DNA of 64,000 nucleotides from Ursus arctos (GCF_023065955.2 NW_026622963.1:4533001-4597000), one strand, 5' to 3'. Shown: positions 1 to 10,084, numbered from the stretch's first letter. The notes: generated by a model from the letters alone, not told the origin. A program made the numbers and translations.

Positions 1-482
1 TAGGACAAACCCATAGCCAACCTCATATCCACAGTGAAAAGCTTTTCCTCTAAGATTAGAAATAAGACAAGGATGCCCAACGTTGCCACCCTTATCCAAC
101 GTAGTATCCAAAATCCTAGCTACAGTAATCAGACAAGAAAAAGAAATAAAAGGCATCCCAATTGATAAAAAAAGAAGTGAAATGGTCACTATTGGCAAAT
201 GACATGATATACAGAGAAAACCCTAAAGAGTCCACCAAAAAACAAAACAAAACACGAGTAGAGCTAATAAATGAACTCGGCGAAGTCGCAGGATATAAAA
301 TATACAGAAATCTGCTACATTTCTACACACTAATAATGCGATGGCAGAAAGAGAAATTAAGAAAACAATCCCTTTGGCAATTGTATCAACTAGAATAAAA
401 TATCTCGGAATAAATTTACCAAAGGAAGTGAGAGAAACATTCTCTGACAACTGTAAGATATCGATGAAAGAAATTGAGGATT
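1..482 (+). repeat. LINE-1 ORF2 fragment, part 1 of an interrupted element
   Basis: The sequence reads as the reverse-transcriptase end of mammalian L1 ORF2 on the plus strand, for example the stretch that in intact copies encodes the GxxxxxxxY/FADD region followed by 'NPKDSTKK'. Short frames at 162-398 and 341-450 keep recognisable L1 residues, but stops and frameshifts break them. The element starts before the window and continues after the SINE at 483-1380, resuming at 1381. Confidence 0.85.
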
Positions 483-1380
483 GGGGCGCCTGGGTGGCTC
501 AGTCAGTTGAGCATCCCACTCTTGATTTCGGCTCAGGTCGTGACCTCAGGGTTGTGAGACTGAGTCCTGCATTGGGCTCCACTCTGGGCATGGAGCCTGC
601 TTAAGATTCACTTTCTCACACTGTTGCTGGGAGTGCAAGCTGGTGTAGACGCTCTGGAAAACAGTATGCAATTTCCTCAAAAAGTTACAAATAAACTACC
701 CTGCAACCTCTAGGTATTTATCCAAAGGATACAAACATACTGGTTTGAAGGGGCACATTCTCCCCAATGTTTATAACAGCAATGTCCACCACAGCCAAAC
801 TAGGGAAGGGGCCCAGATGGTCTTCGATAGACAAATGGATAAAGAAGATGTGGTACATATATATACCACGGAATATTCCTCAGCCATCAAAAAGAAGGAA
901 AGCTTGCCATTTGCAACGATGTGGGTGGAACTAGATGGGATTATGCTAAACAAAATAAGTCAGTCAGAGAAAGACAATGATCATGGGATTTCACTCATAT
1001 GTGGAATTTAAGAAACAAAACAGGTGAACATAGGGGGAAGGGAAGGAAAAAGAAAATAAGATAAAAACATAGACAGAGGCAAACCACAAGGGACTCTTAA
1101 CTACAGGAAACAAACCGAGGGTTGCTAGAGGGGAGGGGAGTGGGGGATGGGGTAACTGGGTGATGGGCATTAAGGAGGGCACGTGATTTGATGAGCACTG
1201 GGTGTTATATGCACCTGATGAATCACTAAATTCTATTCCTGAAACTAGCAATACAGTATATGTTAACTAAATTGAATTTAAATAAAAAATTATAAATTAA
1301 AAAAAGATTCTCTCTTCCCTTCTCCCTCTGTCCCTTCCCCCTGCTTGCACTCTCTGTCTCTCTGTCTCTTTCTCTCAAAA
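483..1380 (+). mobile_element. Carnivore tRNA-derived SINE split by a younger L1
   Basis: The SINE head starts at 483 with the typical GGGGCGCCTGGGTGGCTCAG and runs to about 609. Its pyrimidine-rich tail resumes at 1304-1380 (TCTCTC... ending in a short A run). Between the halves sits the L1 3' end at 610-1303. The heptamer AAGATTC occurs at 603-609 and again at 1304-1310, which fits a target-site duplication made by the inner L1. The SINE itself interrupts the outer L1. Confidence 0.85.
610..1303 (+). mobile_element. 5'-truncated L1 3' end inserted inside a SINE
   Basis: The segment begins with the end-of-ORF2 block (CACTGTTGCTGGGAGTGCAA) and carries the typical carnivore L1 3' UTR, including GGGACTCTTAACTACAGGAA, the G-rich stretch near 1125-1155 and GCACTGGGTGTTATATGCA, then ends in an A-rich tail with AATAAA at about 1280. 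It is flanked by the AAGATTC duplication. It is about 690 bp and cannot encode protein. Confidence 0.85.
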
Positions 1381-1842
1381 AAAGGAGAGAGATGGAGTAG
1401 GACACAAAATAAAAGGGAAAATATAGCATATTCACAGATTGGAAGAATTAATATTGTTAAAATGCCTGTACTGCCCAACGCCATCTACAGATTCAGTGTA
1501 ATCTCTATCAAAATACCAATAGCATTTTTCATAGAACTAGAATAATCCTAAAATTTGTATAGAGCCACAGAAGACCCAAATAGTCAAACAATCTTGAGAG
1601 AGAAGAACAAAGTTGGAGGTATCACGATCCTGGATTTCAAACTATACCACAAAGCTGTAGTAATCAAAACCACATAGCACTGGCACAAAGATAGACACAA
1701 AGATCAATGGGACAGAACAGGGAGCCCAGAAATAAACCCACATTTATATGATCAATTAATCTATAACAAAGGAGGCAAGAACATACAAAGGGGAAAAGAG
1801 TTTTTTCAATAAATTGTGTTGGGACAACTGGACAGCTACATG
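1381..1842 (+). repeat. LINE-1 ORF2 fragment, part 2
   Basis: This continues the L1 of 1-482 after the SINE. The recognisable ORF2 3' text runs from 'GATTGGAAGAATTAATATTG' through the segment that matches 'CAAAGCTGTAGTAATCAAAA' and 'AGAAATAAACCCACA' of mammalian L1. The order and orientation match part 1, so one ancestral insertion is the simplest reading. Confidence 0.85.
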
Positions 1843-1848
1843 AAAGAG

Positions 1849-1891
<43 letters not shown>

Positions 1892-2110
1892 GGGAGGAAG
1901 GGAAGAAGGAAGGAAGAAAGGAGGGAGGGAGGAAGGAAGGAAAGGGAAGGGAAGGGAAGGGAAGGGAAGGGAAGGAAAAGAAAGGAAAAGGTGAATAAAA
2001 GAAAGAGAAAGGAAGTAAGTAAGAGAAAGAAAGAAAAGAAAAGAAAGAGAAAGAAAGGAAAAAGAGAAAGAAGGCAGAAGAGAGGAAGAGAGGAAGGGAG
2101 GGAGAGAGGA
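1843..2110 (+). repeat. Purine-only microsatellite tract inside L1 (AAAG / GGAAGG / GGGAA)
   Basis: About 270 bp consist almost only of A and G on the plus strand: first a run of AAAG units (about 1850-1890), then GGAA/GGAAGG and a run of GGGAA units near 1940-1975, then mixed AAAG and GAGA units. L1 ORF2 text stops just before it and resumes just after it ('ACTTTCTTCCACCATATACA'), at a place where the L1 consensus has its own short A/G-rich seed. Expansion from that seed is the likely origin (inference). Long frames across it on both strands are artefacts of the low complexity. Confidence 0.9.
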
Positions 2111-3412
2111 ACTTTCTTCCACCATATACAAAAACAAACTTAAAATGGATTAAAGGCCTAAACGTAAGACCTGAGACCATAAAACTCCTAAACGAAAATA
2201 GGCAGTAAACTCCTGGACATTGGTCTTAGCAATACTTTGTGGGATCTGTCTCCCGAGGCAAGAACAACAAAAGCAAAAATAAACAATTGGGACTACATCA
2301 AACCACAAACTTCAGCACGGTGAAGGAAACCACCAACAAAATGAAAGCCATCAAGATCTACTAAATAGGAGAAAACATTTGCAAATGTATATCTGATAAG
2401 GGGCTACTACCCAAAATCTATACGAAGTCATACAGCTCAACATCAAAAAAACGCAAGCAATCTGACTTCGAAATGGGCAGATCTACTGAACAGACACTTT
2501 TCCAAAGAGGACGTCCAGATGGCCAACAGGCACATGAAAAGATGCCGACATCACTCCTCATCAGGGAAATGCAAGTCCAAACCTCACTGAGCCCTCACCT
2601 CACACCTGTCAGAATGGCTAGGATCGAAAAGACAAGAAATACCAAGTGTTGGTGAGGATGTGGAGCAAAGGGACCTCTCGTGCTGCTGGGGGAACGCAGA
2701 GTGGGACAGCCACTGCGGGAGACAGTGTGGAGGTCCCTCAAAAAGTGAAAAATAGTAAATACCATACGATCCAGTAATTCTACTATTGGGCATTGACTCC
2801 CCCAAAATGAAAGCACGAATTCGAAAAGCTATCTGCCCTGCCACGTTCATTGCAGCGTTATTTACAAGAGCCAAGATCCAGAAGCAACCTGAGTGTCCGG
2901 TGCCAGACGAATGGATAAAGAAGATGTGGTGTCTGCACCCAACGGAGAGTTACTCAACCACAAAAAATAATGAAATCTTGCCATTCACAGCAACATGGAT
3001 GATGCCAGCAGGGGTTGCACTAAAGGGAAATAAGTCAGAGACAAATACCTATGGTTTCTTTTACAGGTGGGACCTAAAAACCAAAGCAAACGAACAAACA
3101 AAATGGAAACAGACTCAGAAATACAGAGAATAAACTGGTTTGCCAGAGGGGAAGGGGGAGGAGGGGTGGACCGAGGAGGTAAAGGGGGTTCAAGGTACAA
3201 ACCTCCAGTTATAAAAATAAATAAGTCGCGGACACGAAAAGTACAGCACAGGGACCATAATTAATAATATTGTCCCCACTCTATATGATGACAGATGGTA
3301 GCTGCGCTTACCATGGTGAACGTTTTCTAATGTATATAAATGTTGAATCACTATGTTGTAACCTGGAAGTAATAATATACAGTATAACAATGGTACTTCT
3401 ATTTAAGAAGAA
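2111..3412 (+). repeat. LINE-1 end of ORF2 and 3' UTR, part 3
   Basis: The L1 resumes with 'CTTAAAATGGATTAAAGGCC', runs through the ORF2 terminus ('ATGGATAAAGAAGATGTGGT' near 2912) and into a 3' UTR that ends about 3410 with the CACTATGTTGTAACCTGGAA type end of older mammalian L1 families. Many stops interrupt it. This is the 3' part of the same element as 1-482 and 1381-1842. Confidence 0.8.
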
Positions 3413-3438
3413 AAAGAAAAAAAAACCTCTACCATTCA

Positions 3439-3439
3439 A

Positions 3440-3483
<44 letters not shown>

Positions 3484-3500
3484 GAAGAAAAAAAAAAAAA
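3439..3500 (+). repeat. (AAAG)n microsatellite at the L1 tail
   Basis: About ten AAAG units are followed by a poly-A stretch ending at 3500. It probably grew from the poly-A tail of the L1 ending at about 3412. Confidence 0.9.
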
Positions 3501-4379
3501 GCCAAGCCAGCTCAGAAGAAAGTTTTGTCCTAAGCAACGAGGGGAGAGGATGGAGGGGAAGTTCCCTGCTGCTGGAGGAAGTTTCCACTACAGGAGGGGA
3601 GAGAACGAGCTCCAGAGAGGTCATAAAGAAGGTGAGTCATCGCCTTGAGTGTCTTAAGGCCCACAGACGTGTGTGGGTGGGCGAGGACAAGGAGAATGGC
3701 CAGGAGACAGATAGCCCATATCTGGGGGTCCCGGGTGGGGTGGATGGGCTATGGTGTATAAATAGAAAGAAGGTAAGACTCTACCCCGATCCCTTCAGGG
3801 CCCTATGTGGAAGGGCTTCCACATGGAAGGGTCCAGAAGCTCTCAGCTGATGGGGGTAGTGGAGAGGCTTGGCTGACAAGCTCCCAGCAGGGTGGGACAA
3901 GCTTCATCTCTTTCTCCGCTCTTCCAAGGCTGGAGAGCAGGGCTTGGGTCTCTTTAGTCTTTGCACACTCATGCTGCCTAGGCCTGTGCTTTTTCCAGAC
4001 AAGGTTTTCCTGCTGAACACGACTCCCACTCGCAGGGACACATGAGGGCCATGCTGCATGGCCTGGTTCCTCTCAGCTCCACAAAGTGCCAGAAGGCTCT
4101 CACACGAAGATCGCACTGACTTCCTGACAGTCAAAACTGCCATGGCAAAAAACATCCCTGAACTCCCATGACGATCAAGAATTTGGGCCAGGTCTTTGGG
4201 AGAGGAGCTGGGAACGTTTGGGTTTCCTGGGGCCTGGGCATGCATGCCCCCTCTGAGCCTCCAGTACCCCGGCACCTCCTCTACCCTTCTCTTAGGGACT
4301 GGGTTTGGCAGTCACATCTCCGTGCACCCTCGACATCCCTTCCTGAATGGTCAGTATCTTGAGTGCTGCTGCTGCTGAT
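3501..4379. other. Unique intronic sequence, nothing recognised
   Basis: Mostly non-repetitive ITGA11 intron 1 DNA. I see no exon-like frame with splice sites, no RNA gene and no clear interspersed repeat. Frames of about 65-125 codons here do not resemble known proteins. Confidence 0.5.
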
Positions 4380-4399
4380 GATGATGGAAAAGGGAGACA

Positions 4400-4640
4400 A
4401 CCTCCTTGAATGCGTAATGTGTGCTGGAACTTTCCAAGCACTTTATTTACACTTACTCATTTAATCTTTGGATAGCTCTGTAAGTTCTATTATTTTCATC
4501 CCCATTTTGCCGGTGAGAAAGCTGAGGCACAGAAACACTTAGTAGTTTGCCAAGAGCACAGAGTCCTGACTGGCAGAGCCCAGACCCAGTCCAGGCAGTG
4601 AGACCCCAGGGTCTTCACCCCCACACTGTGCCTGATCTCC
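4400..4640 (-). repeat. MIR fragment
   Basis: The minus-strand MIR signature is clear: TTATTTTCATCCCCATTTT, then GAGAAAGCTGAGGCACAGA, then a diverged 'gccaagagcacagagtcctgactggcagagc' region. The high divergence is typical of this mammal-wide SINE. Confidence 0.8.
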
Positions 4641-4717
4641 CTGTGTGCCTTTATGGAGCCTGGCAGATAATGGGTGCTCAGTAAAGACGGAGGTTTTGAA
4701 AGAATCATCACTTATCC

Positions 4718-4926
4718 GGGCACCTGGGTGGCTCAGTCACTTAAGTATCCCACTCTTGGTTTTCGGCTCAGGTCACGATCTCAGGACCCTGAGATGGAGC
4801 CCTGTGTGGGGCTCTGTGCTCAGCAGGGAGCCTGCTTCCCTTCCTCCTCTCCCTCTGCCCCTTCCCCCATTCACACACACACACTCTCTCTCTAAAATCA
4901 ATCAATCAATCTTAAAAAAAAAAAAA
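4718..4926 (+). mobile_element. Carnivore tRNA-derived SINE
   Basis: Begins GGGCACCTGGGTGGCTCAG and ends with AATCAATCAATCTT and a poly-A run. Imperfect flanking repeats (ATCATCACT before, GCATCACT after) look like the target-site duplication. It carries the A-box-like and B-box-like pol III promoter regions of the family. Confidence 0.9.
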
Positions 4927-5439
4927 GCATCACTCATCAACCTTTACTACAGATGTGTTATGATGGAAACTTCTTATCAATGGATCTGCTTTCTCTGGAT
5001 ATCAGCTATAGAAGTCTTTGGACTTGTCCGTTTCTTGCTTTCTTTCTTTTTCTTCTTGCTTTCTTGGTAGTTTTGCCCACCCATCACCCTTCCCAGCTTG
5101 TAAGCAGAAGCTCTGGCAAGATAGAGGCTCTGAACTCATAATGGCTTCAGTGCGGACTCACTCCCAGCTTGGCCTGTGATAGGTCCCCTGTTCCCCTGCT
5201 CAGCCAAACTGTGCTGTCACCGGCAGGCACGCTTCCTGGTAAACCTCACATTGAATCCATGTGATGCACAGTTGGGAGATTGACATCAATCTTGCTCTGG
5301 AGCCAGGGGAATGGATTCATCAACCCCACGAACTTTCCAATTTTCAGAGTCCAAACTAGAGTCACCCTTGTGGTTTTAAAATATCCACCTTTTTGTTCTT
5401 TAATTAGTCCCAGGAAATAATACTTTGACTTACAAACCG
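4927..5439. other. Unique intronic sequence
   Basis: Non-repetitive by eye, with a short pyrimidine-rich stretch near 5035-5065. No exon or RNA gene recognised. Confidence 0.45.
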
Positions 5440-5720
5440 ACCTACTTGAAGGCCTTTCCACATTCCTTCAAGACCCTGTTGAAATGTTACCTCCTCCTTC
5501 AGGAAGCCTCCCTGGTTAATCCAAGTGAAATTGAACTTCTTGTTTGAACCGCAGCCCTTAGCTTCTCTGTGCCGTTCACTCCCTAGTCCTTCTATTTAGC
5601 TTTCCCTGGCCTTGCCTTATCCCCAGCTCCAGGCAGGGCCCAGATTGCACACATACTTGGTCCCCACCCCCAGTTCCTTGCAAGCAGATGTCGTTCCAAC
5701 GTTGATTGATATGTTTAATG
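5440..5720 (+). repeat. L2 LINE 3' fragment
   Basis: Shows the L2 3' pattern: 'TGAAATGTTACCTCCTCCTT' then 'AGGAAGCCTCCCTGG', later 'CCAGGCAGGGCCCAG', and an end region near 5700. Diverged and non-coding. Confidence 0.65.
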
Positions 5721-5884
5721 AATCCCATATTTTAAGAACCCAAACTGACCAGACATAACTCCAGGGTGGTTTTCTCCATATAAAGGGAATTCTGAGTCAC
5801 AAATCCTGCCCTGGTCCTTCACCCCACTCCCCTGGCGCACACACCCCCACCCCATTTCTGCTTGAGTAACAACAATACTAACAA

Positions 5885-6160
5885 CCATTGCTTCTGTCCT
5901 GCTGTGCCCCAAGCCCTGAGTTAAGGACTTTTCTGACAGTGCCTCACTTAATTATCTGGAGAACTTTATGAACGCAGTCCGAATTTCCATCTCCATTCCA
6001 CAGAGAAGGAAACCTGTGGAAAGATTGCATAATGCACCCAAGGTCGTACAGCCAGTGGGCAGCAGAGCCAGAATGGAAGCCACGTTATGATTGCACAGAC
6101 TTCCCTCTCAGCTTTCTGAGGTCCAGACTGACTCCACTGCATCTCAGGGTCGGCGGAATG
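5885..6160 (-). repeat. MIR fragment
   Basis: A diverged minus-strand MIR is recognised from CCATTCCACAGAGAAGGAAA followed by 'cccaaggtcgtacagccagtgggcagcagagcc'. Confidence 0.7.
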
Positions 6161-6479
6161 GTTGCCCCTCTCTGGAGTCACACAGGTGCGCATTCCCTTC
6201 TCCTCCAGCTGGATGGCCTTGTGATTCCAAGGCAGTTCCTGGAGTTCTCCTGCCTCCTGTCTAAGTGACCTAGAGTGGGCTTCTCCTCCTCCTGCAGCTG
6301 CTCTCTAGATGAATACTGGCCTGGTGGCAACTCTTCCTTTGTCCTCCCCAACACCCCCTCCCTCCAACAACTTAAAGCATTAATGTTCATTTTGTGGCTC
6401 TAGGATCCCAACCGAACTCCATCAGCCAGAGACTGTTGCAACTACAGGCCTTCCCAGAAGCTCTGCTATAGACCGAGTT

Positions 6480-6492
6480 GGGGGGGGGGGGG
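6480..6492 (+). repeat. Poly-G run (13 G)
   Basis: Thirteen consecutive G residues at the intronic edge of the CpG island. Such runs are prone to slippage and to sequencing error, so the exact length should be treated with caution. Confidence 0.9.
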
Positions 6493-7396
6493 TGGCTGTG
6501 CACTTGTTTCCGAGGTACCCGGGACGGCGGTGAGTGAGCTCGGACTGGGGGGTCTCCACCTGTGCTTCCTGACGGCTCCTCTCCCGCTGCCTCCCCATCT
6601 GACCCCCGGTACCTGCCCCAGCCCCAGCCTGGAGCCCATACAGACGGCAGGCGAGGCGCGGGGTCCAGTCGCCGTGGCGGGCTCTGATCCCTGCCGGGGC
6701 ACTCGGCCGCGCAAAAGAGAGGCCCCGAAAGCTGTCGCCGCCGGTCGAAGTGCGCCGCTGGCCTAAGCCCGGCGCCACAGGTACGGGTCGGGCCGGGGCA
6801 CCGAGAGTGGAGAAGCCCAGGCTGGTTGCCCCAGTGCCGAGAGCCTAGGGTTGGCCTCTGGCTGCCCGTCGTGCGCCCCGCCGGACCGAGGTCCCCGCCG
6901 CGCCCGGACACCTGGATTGCATTAGGCAAGCGGCGCGCGTCTCGGCGACGGCGGTTCCCCAGATTATTGAATAACTGCATAATTCCAAGCGCCGGTTGCC
7001 CAGTCCCTACCCCAAGTATCAGGTAATGTTTCCCGGGCCCTGGCGCCCGGGCTGCGCCCGTCGCCTTTGGCTCGGCCGGCGACCGCACGCCACCGCCTAG
7101 GGGCCCCAGCCCTGGGGCTTCGTCCGTCCCCAGCCCGAGGGATTCTGGGCAGCTCGCGGAGCCCAGGTCCCCCCAGCCCTCCCGGGCCTCTGTGTCCCGC
7201 TCTCCGAACTTCAGGCGGCTCCCTCCGCAGGCAGGAGGGCGGCCGAGGCGGCGCTTGCTCCGCGCGTCGCGTCCCCTCCCAGCCCGGGCCACGCGCCCTC
7301 CGCGCTCCCGGGACGCCCGAGAGTCCCCGGCGCGGCGCCTGGACTGGCCAGCGTGTCCGGCGGGGCCGCTAGCCTTCCGCGCTCCTCTTCAGCTCT

Positions 7397-7434
7397 CCCC
7401 CAACTCTTCCCCAACTCTTCCCCAACTCTTCCCC
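7397..7434 (-). repeat. 11-bp minisatellite, G-quadruplex candidate, in ITGA11 intron 1
   Basis: On the plus strand CCCCAACTCTT repeats three times and ends with a fourth C4 run. On the minus strand, which is the ITGA11 sense strand, this gives four G runs of at least 4 separated by three identical 7-nt loops (7402-7408, 7413-7419, 7424-7430). That meets the classical G3+N1-7 quadruplex rule. It lies about 165 bp into the intron. Confidence 0.8.
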
Positions 7435-7599
7435 ACACACCAAACTCCCGGCTCCAAGCGGCCCGGGCGCGCCTCCCTCTTTTGCGGAGCTTGGCGGAGC
7501 CGCTAGACTGCAGCCACTTCCCGGGGGGATCCCTATGCCCCCCCACCCCCTCCCAGCGGCCAAGCGCCCACCCCGCGAGGGACTCCCACGGGCACGTAC

Positions 7600-7651
7600 C
7601 TGGCCACAGGCTGAGCGCCCAGGCCACCAGGAGGCCCCTGGGCAGGTCCAT
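7600..7651 (-). CDS. ITGA11: Integrin alpha-11, first coding exon (signal peptide)
   Basis: ITGA11 is the alpha chain of the collagen-binding integrin alpha11beta1 of fibroblasts and other mesenchymal cells, a type I membrane protein of about 1190 residues with a beta-propeller, an inserted I domain, leg domains, a membrane segment and a short tail (established knowledge). Only the first exon is here. It reads MDLPRGLLVAWALSLWP plus the first base of codon 18 (Gly). As I recall it, human ITGA11 begins identically except Val at residue 8. The sequence is a signal-peptide core (LLVAWALSLW). The ATG at 7651-7649 sits in a strong Kozak context (G at -3, G at +4). The exon ends at 7600 in a consensus donor CAG|GTACGTGC, an intron of phase 1. 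The mature protein starts in exon 2, outside the window. No upstream in-frame ATG in the 5' UTR displaces this start convincingly. Confidence 0.92.
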
Positions 7652-7860
7652 GGCGCGCGGCGCGGCGGCGGGGGCCGGGTGCGGGGCGACAGGGCAGCGG
7701 GCCCGAGCGGCAGCCTCCTCGCGGGCGCCCCGAGCCTGCACTGCGCGCCGCGCGCCCCGCTCCCTGACAGCCGCCGCTCCTGCGGAGGAAGTGGGAGGGC
7801 TCGGGCGGCGGGGAGGGGCGCGCGGACACGCTCGCGCCGGGCTGCAGGCCAGTCTCGGCC
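7652..7860 (-). promoter_or_regulatory. ITGA11: ITGA11 5' UTR and core promoter region
   Basis: This is the stretch immediately upstream of the ATG. It is very GC-rich and has no TATA box, so several start sites are likely. An ETS-type core (GAGGAAGTGG on the plus strand, 7785-7793) and GC boxes (GGGAGGGGCG, 7810-7820) are visible. The human ITGA11 promoter is reported to respond to Sp1, Ets and TGF-beta/Smad inputs (established knowledge). A lone GTCT at 7852-7855 is too short to call a Smad site. The exact start of transcription cannot be read from the sequence. Confidence 0.6.
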
Positions 7861-8160
7861 CCTGTGCCACCTGGGCAGGCGGCGTGCCGCGCCCCCGCGC
7901 CGCCCCCGCACCCCCCGCCCCGCGCCCCCACCCCACCTCTGCCGCGGAGAAATGCCCTCTACACTCCGCCACCGAATTCCACGTCGCTGCGGGACAAGTG
8001 GCTTGTATTCCCATCTCCCAGAGGGAAGAGCGTCACAAAGCTCCGAGGGGTATCTCAGGTGACTCGGGGAACACCGACCACGACTCAGGTCTCCCGTGGC
8101 CCAGGAGAGCGGTTGCCCCTCAAACGTCAATTCCGAAACGTGCCCCTGCCTGCGCGCCCC

Positions 8161-8500
8161 GGGGAGCTTGGCATGTAAAGGCCCCAGTGCTTCTTCTGAC
8201 CCCGGAATAAAGGCAGGTCCCAGCTCCGCCTGCACTGTCGGCCCTTCCTACCTGAGGCACCCAGCGCAACCTGGATCTGGTGCCTCCTTCTCCAGCAGTG
8301 AAGCTCTTCTTTGGAACGCAGCCAGCAGCCACCGTCCTTCCTGGTAGCTCTAACCCCTGACAATTAAATCCCATGCACAGTTGTTGGACAAACTTTGCAT
8401 CAGGACCTGGACCCCAGCCGGTAAGTGCAGAGGCTGGCCTGTCCAGCAAGGGGGAGAGCTGAGGCAGAGGGTGGGATGGCCCAGGTGGTGAAAGCTAGAG
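8161..8500. other. 5' flank of ITGA11 beyond the CpG island
   Basis: GC content falls off. I see no exon, RNA gene or clear repeat. Confidence 0.4.
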
Positions 8501-8770
8501 CATGGGCCCCCCATCACTTTGTCAGGAAAGCCTTCCTTGGCCACCTCCCAAACCCATATCTGCCCCAGGGCACCTGCTTGTTCTCTCTCCTTCGTTGTAC
8601 TTACTAGTAGAAACCTATACATCAGTTGGTGTGGTCATTTGATTAACTTTCCTCTCCTTGTCCAGACTGAAAACCCCATTAAGGTAGAAATCCCTGTTTG
8701 GCTCACAACTGAACGCTCAGCCCTCAGCACCCAGGAACACAGTAAGTGGGTGGGTGGATGGATGGGTGAA
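8501..8770 (+). repeat. L2 LINE 3' fragment
   Basis: The pattern 'GTCAGGAAAGCCTTCCTTGG', a later 'TCCAGACTGAAAACCCCATTAAGG' type segment and a terminal GTGGGTGGATGGATGGGTGAA run follow the order seen in L2 3' ends. Confidence 0.65.
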
Positions 8771-10084
8771 TAGGTGGATGAGAATTTCCTGTCTGGGAGG
8801 GACTGGAAGGGCTTCCCAAAGGAGTTGACATTCAGGCTGGATCCTGGAGGATGAGGTGGGTTTTGAGAAGGCCCAGGTTCATGCAAGTATATTAATGGGT
8901 GTTGTGCCAACATTGCTCTCTTCTCTGGCTATCCTGGCTTTTATTTGGGTAACCTCACCTCTCCCACTCAGCCACAGACTTTGGGGAAAGCCGATTCTAT
9001 CCCTGGGAGGTGTATGTGTGTGTATGTCGGGGGAGGCCTGTGGTTTAGGCTAAAGTGACTCAGTGTATTCCATCCCCTGGCCCTAGTTTAAGAAAGGGAA
9101 ATGTGACAAAGGAAGAAGGTTTTCTAGGAAACAAGCTTTCTTGCTCTTCTAAAAGGGCCCCTAGAATGAATGAAGGACAATGAAGTAACTTGCCCCTCCC
9201 TTCTCCTACTTGCATGTCCCCTCCCAGGCTGAGACAAAGAATCGTGTAGGCCCAGAAGCTCATAGCGGTTGGGGTAGGGAAGGGAAATCTGGCCTTGGCA
9301 GGAGCCAGACAGATGCTGGGTAGCAGAACGGAGGACCCAAGTCCAGGGCGGTCTTGTTGAGCCCCTGAATCAAGCCACCCCTTCAGCCTGCTCCCCTGAG
9401 GACGTTCCAGTCCTATGACCAATGAGTCCCCTTTATTGTTTGAGCAGGATTGAGTCAGGAGGCTTTGAACTTCGAGCATCCTAACTGGTAACAGTTATCC
9501 ATCGAGCTGTAAACCACTGCCTTGCTTCACACAAATTCAGTCTTTCTCTGCTGGTTCTCGAACTCCACGTATATGGGAGTTGCCCGAAGCAAGTCCAAAC
9601 ACTGCTGGCTGAAGGGGCTGTAGGCAGGGGGTGCGCTGCATAACAATTCTGTATTGTGCCCCTCGTTAGCTCCCATTGTCCTCAGTAGGGCCAGTGGGAG
9701 TCCTGAATAAAATAGGTGTGCCTTCCAGTAATCCGGCAGGGTGGGGAGGGGGAGAGGTGTGCCTTCCCTCTTTCAGCAGGCAAAGCAGGCTAGAGGAGCG
9801 CACGCTGAAGGAGCTAGGGATGGAGCCGAGAAGACAAGAGAGAACCTCATATTTATTGATGTGATCATTATTATTTAACCATTCATTTTAATAATGTATT
9901 ACTTAATGACTATTAAACATTGTCAAAATCATCCAGGGCAGCGGCATATGGGTGACAAGTGCACGATCCAGATTCGGTCTGGAGAAGCTCAGAGAACCGG
10001 ACGAAGGGCTTTATGGAAGCTGGGATGTGAGTTGAGCAATGATAATAATAATACTGTGAAGGATTCTTCACATGTATGTAGCAT
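8771..10084. other. Intergenic unique sequence
   Basis: Mostly unique DNA upstream of ITGA11, with an AT-rich stretch at about 9860-9915. No exon-like structure, RNA gene or convincing repeat was recognised. Confidence 0.4.

Larger units (their letters stand above)
1..7599 (-). other. ITGA11: ITGA11 intron 1, 5' portion (cut off by window start)
   Basis: This interval lies directly downstream, in minus-strand terms, of the ITGA11 exon 1 splice donor at 7599-7598, so it is the beginning of intron 1. No second exon was seen: nothing in the minus-strand translations resembles the start of an integrin beta-propeller, which should follow the signal peptide. The interval holds, from low to high coordinate, a nested L1/SINE block, unique sequence, one MIR, one SINE, an L2, another MIR and the intronic half of the CpG island. 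That the first intron is long agrees with the human gene, where intron 1 is large (established knowledge). The identification depends entirely on the exon 1 call. Confidence 0.8.
6530..8160. promoter_or_regulatory. ITGA11: CpG island spanning the ITGA11 promoter, exon 1 and start of intron 1
   Basis: Base composition changes abruptly from mixed to very GC-rich with dense CpG dinucleotides, densest from about 6640 to 7960. The island surrounds the ITGA11 start codon at 7651 and extends about 1 kb into intron 1 and about 0.5 kb upstream. The boundaries are by eye; I did not compute observed/expected CpG. An island of this size argues for a housekeeping-like or developmentally regulated promoter kept unmethylated in the germ line. 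It contains an AT-rich islet at 6958-6988 and a G-quadruplex-capable repeat at 7397-7434. Confidence 0.85.

Noticed and set aside
483..560. tRNA-like segments at SINE heads
   Set aside because: All belong to CAN-SINEs. They lack a proper tRNA 3' half and are not tRNA genes.
1664..2180. Ser/Phe/Leu-rich and Lys/Glu-rich frames over 1.7-2.2 kb
   Set aside because: They are translations of the purine tract in L1 and carry no gene signals.
7211..8235. Open frames of 175-288 codons on both strands in the CpG island
   Set aside because: GC-rich DNA has few stop codons. The frames are composed of Arg/Pro/Ala/Gly runs, lack domains, and the only supported coding part is the 52-bp ITGA11 exon inside one of them.
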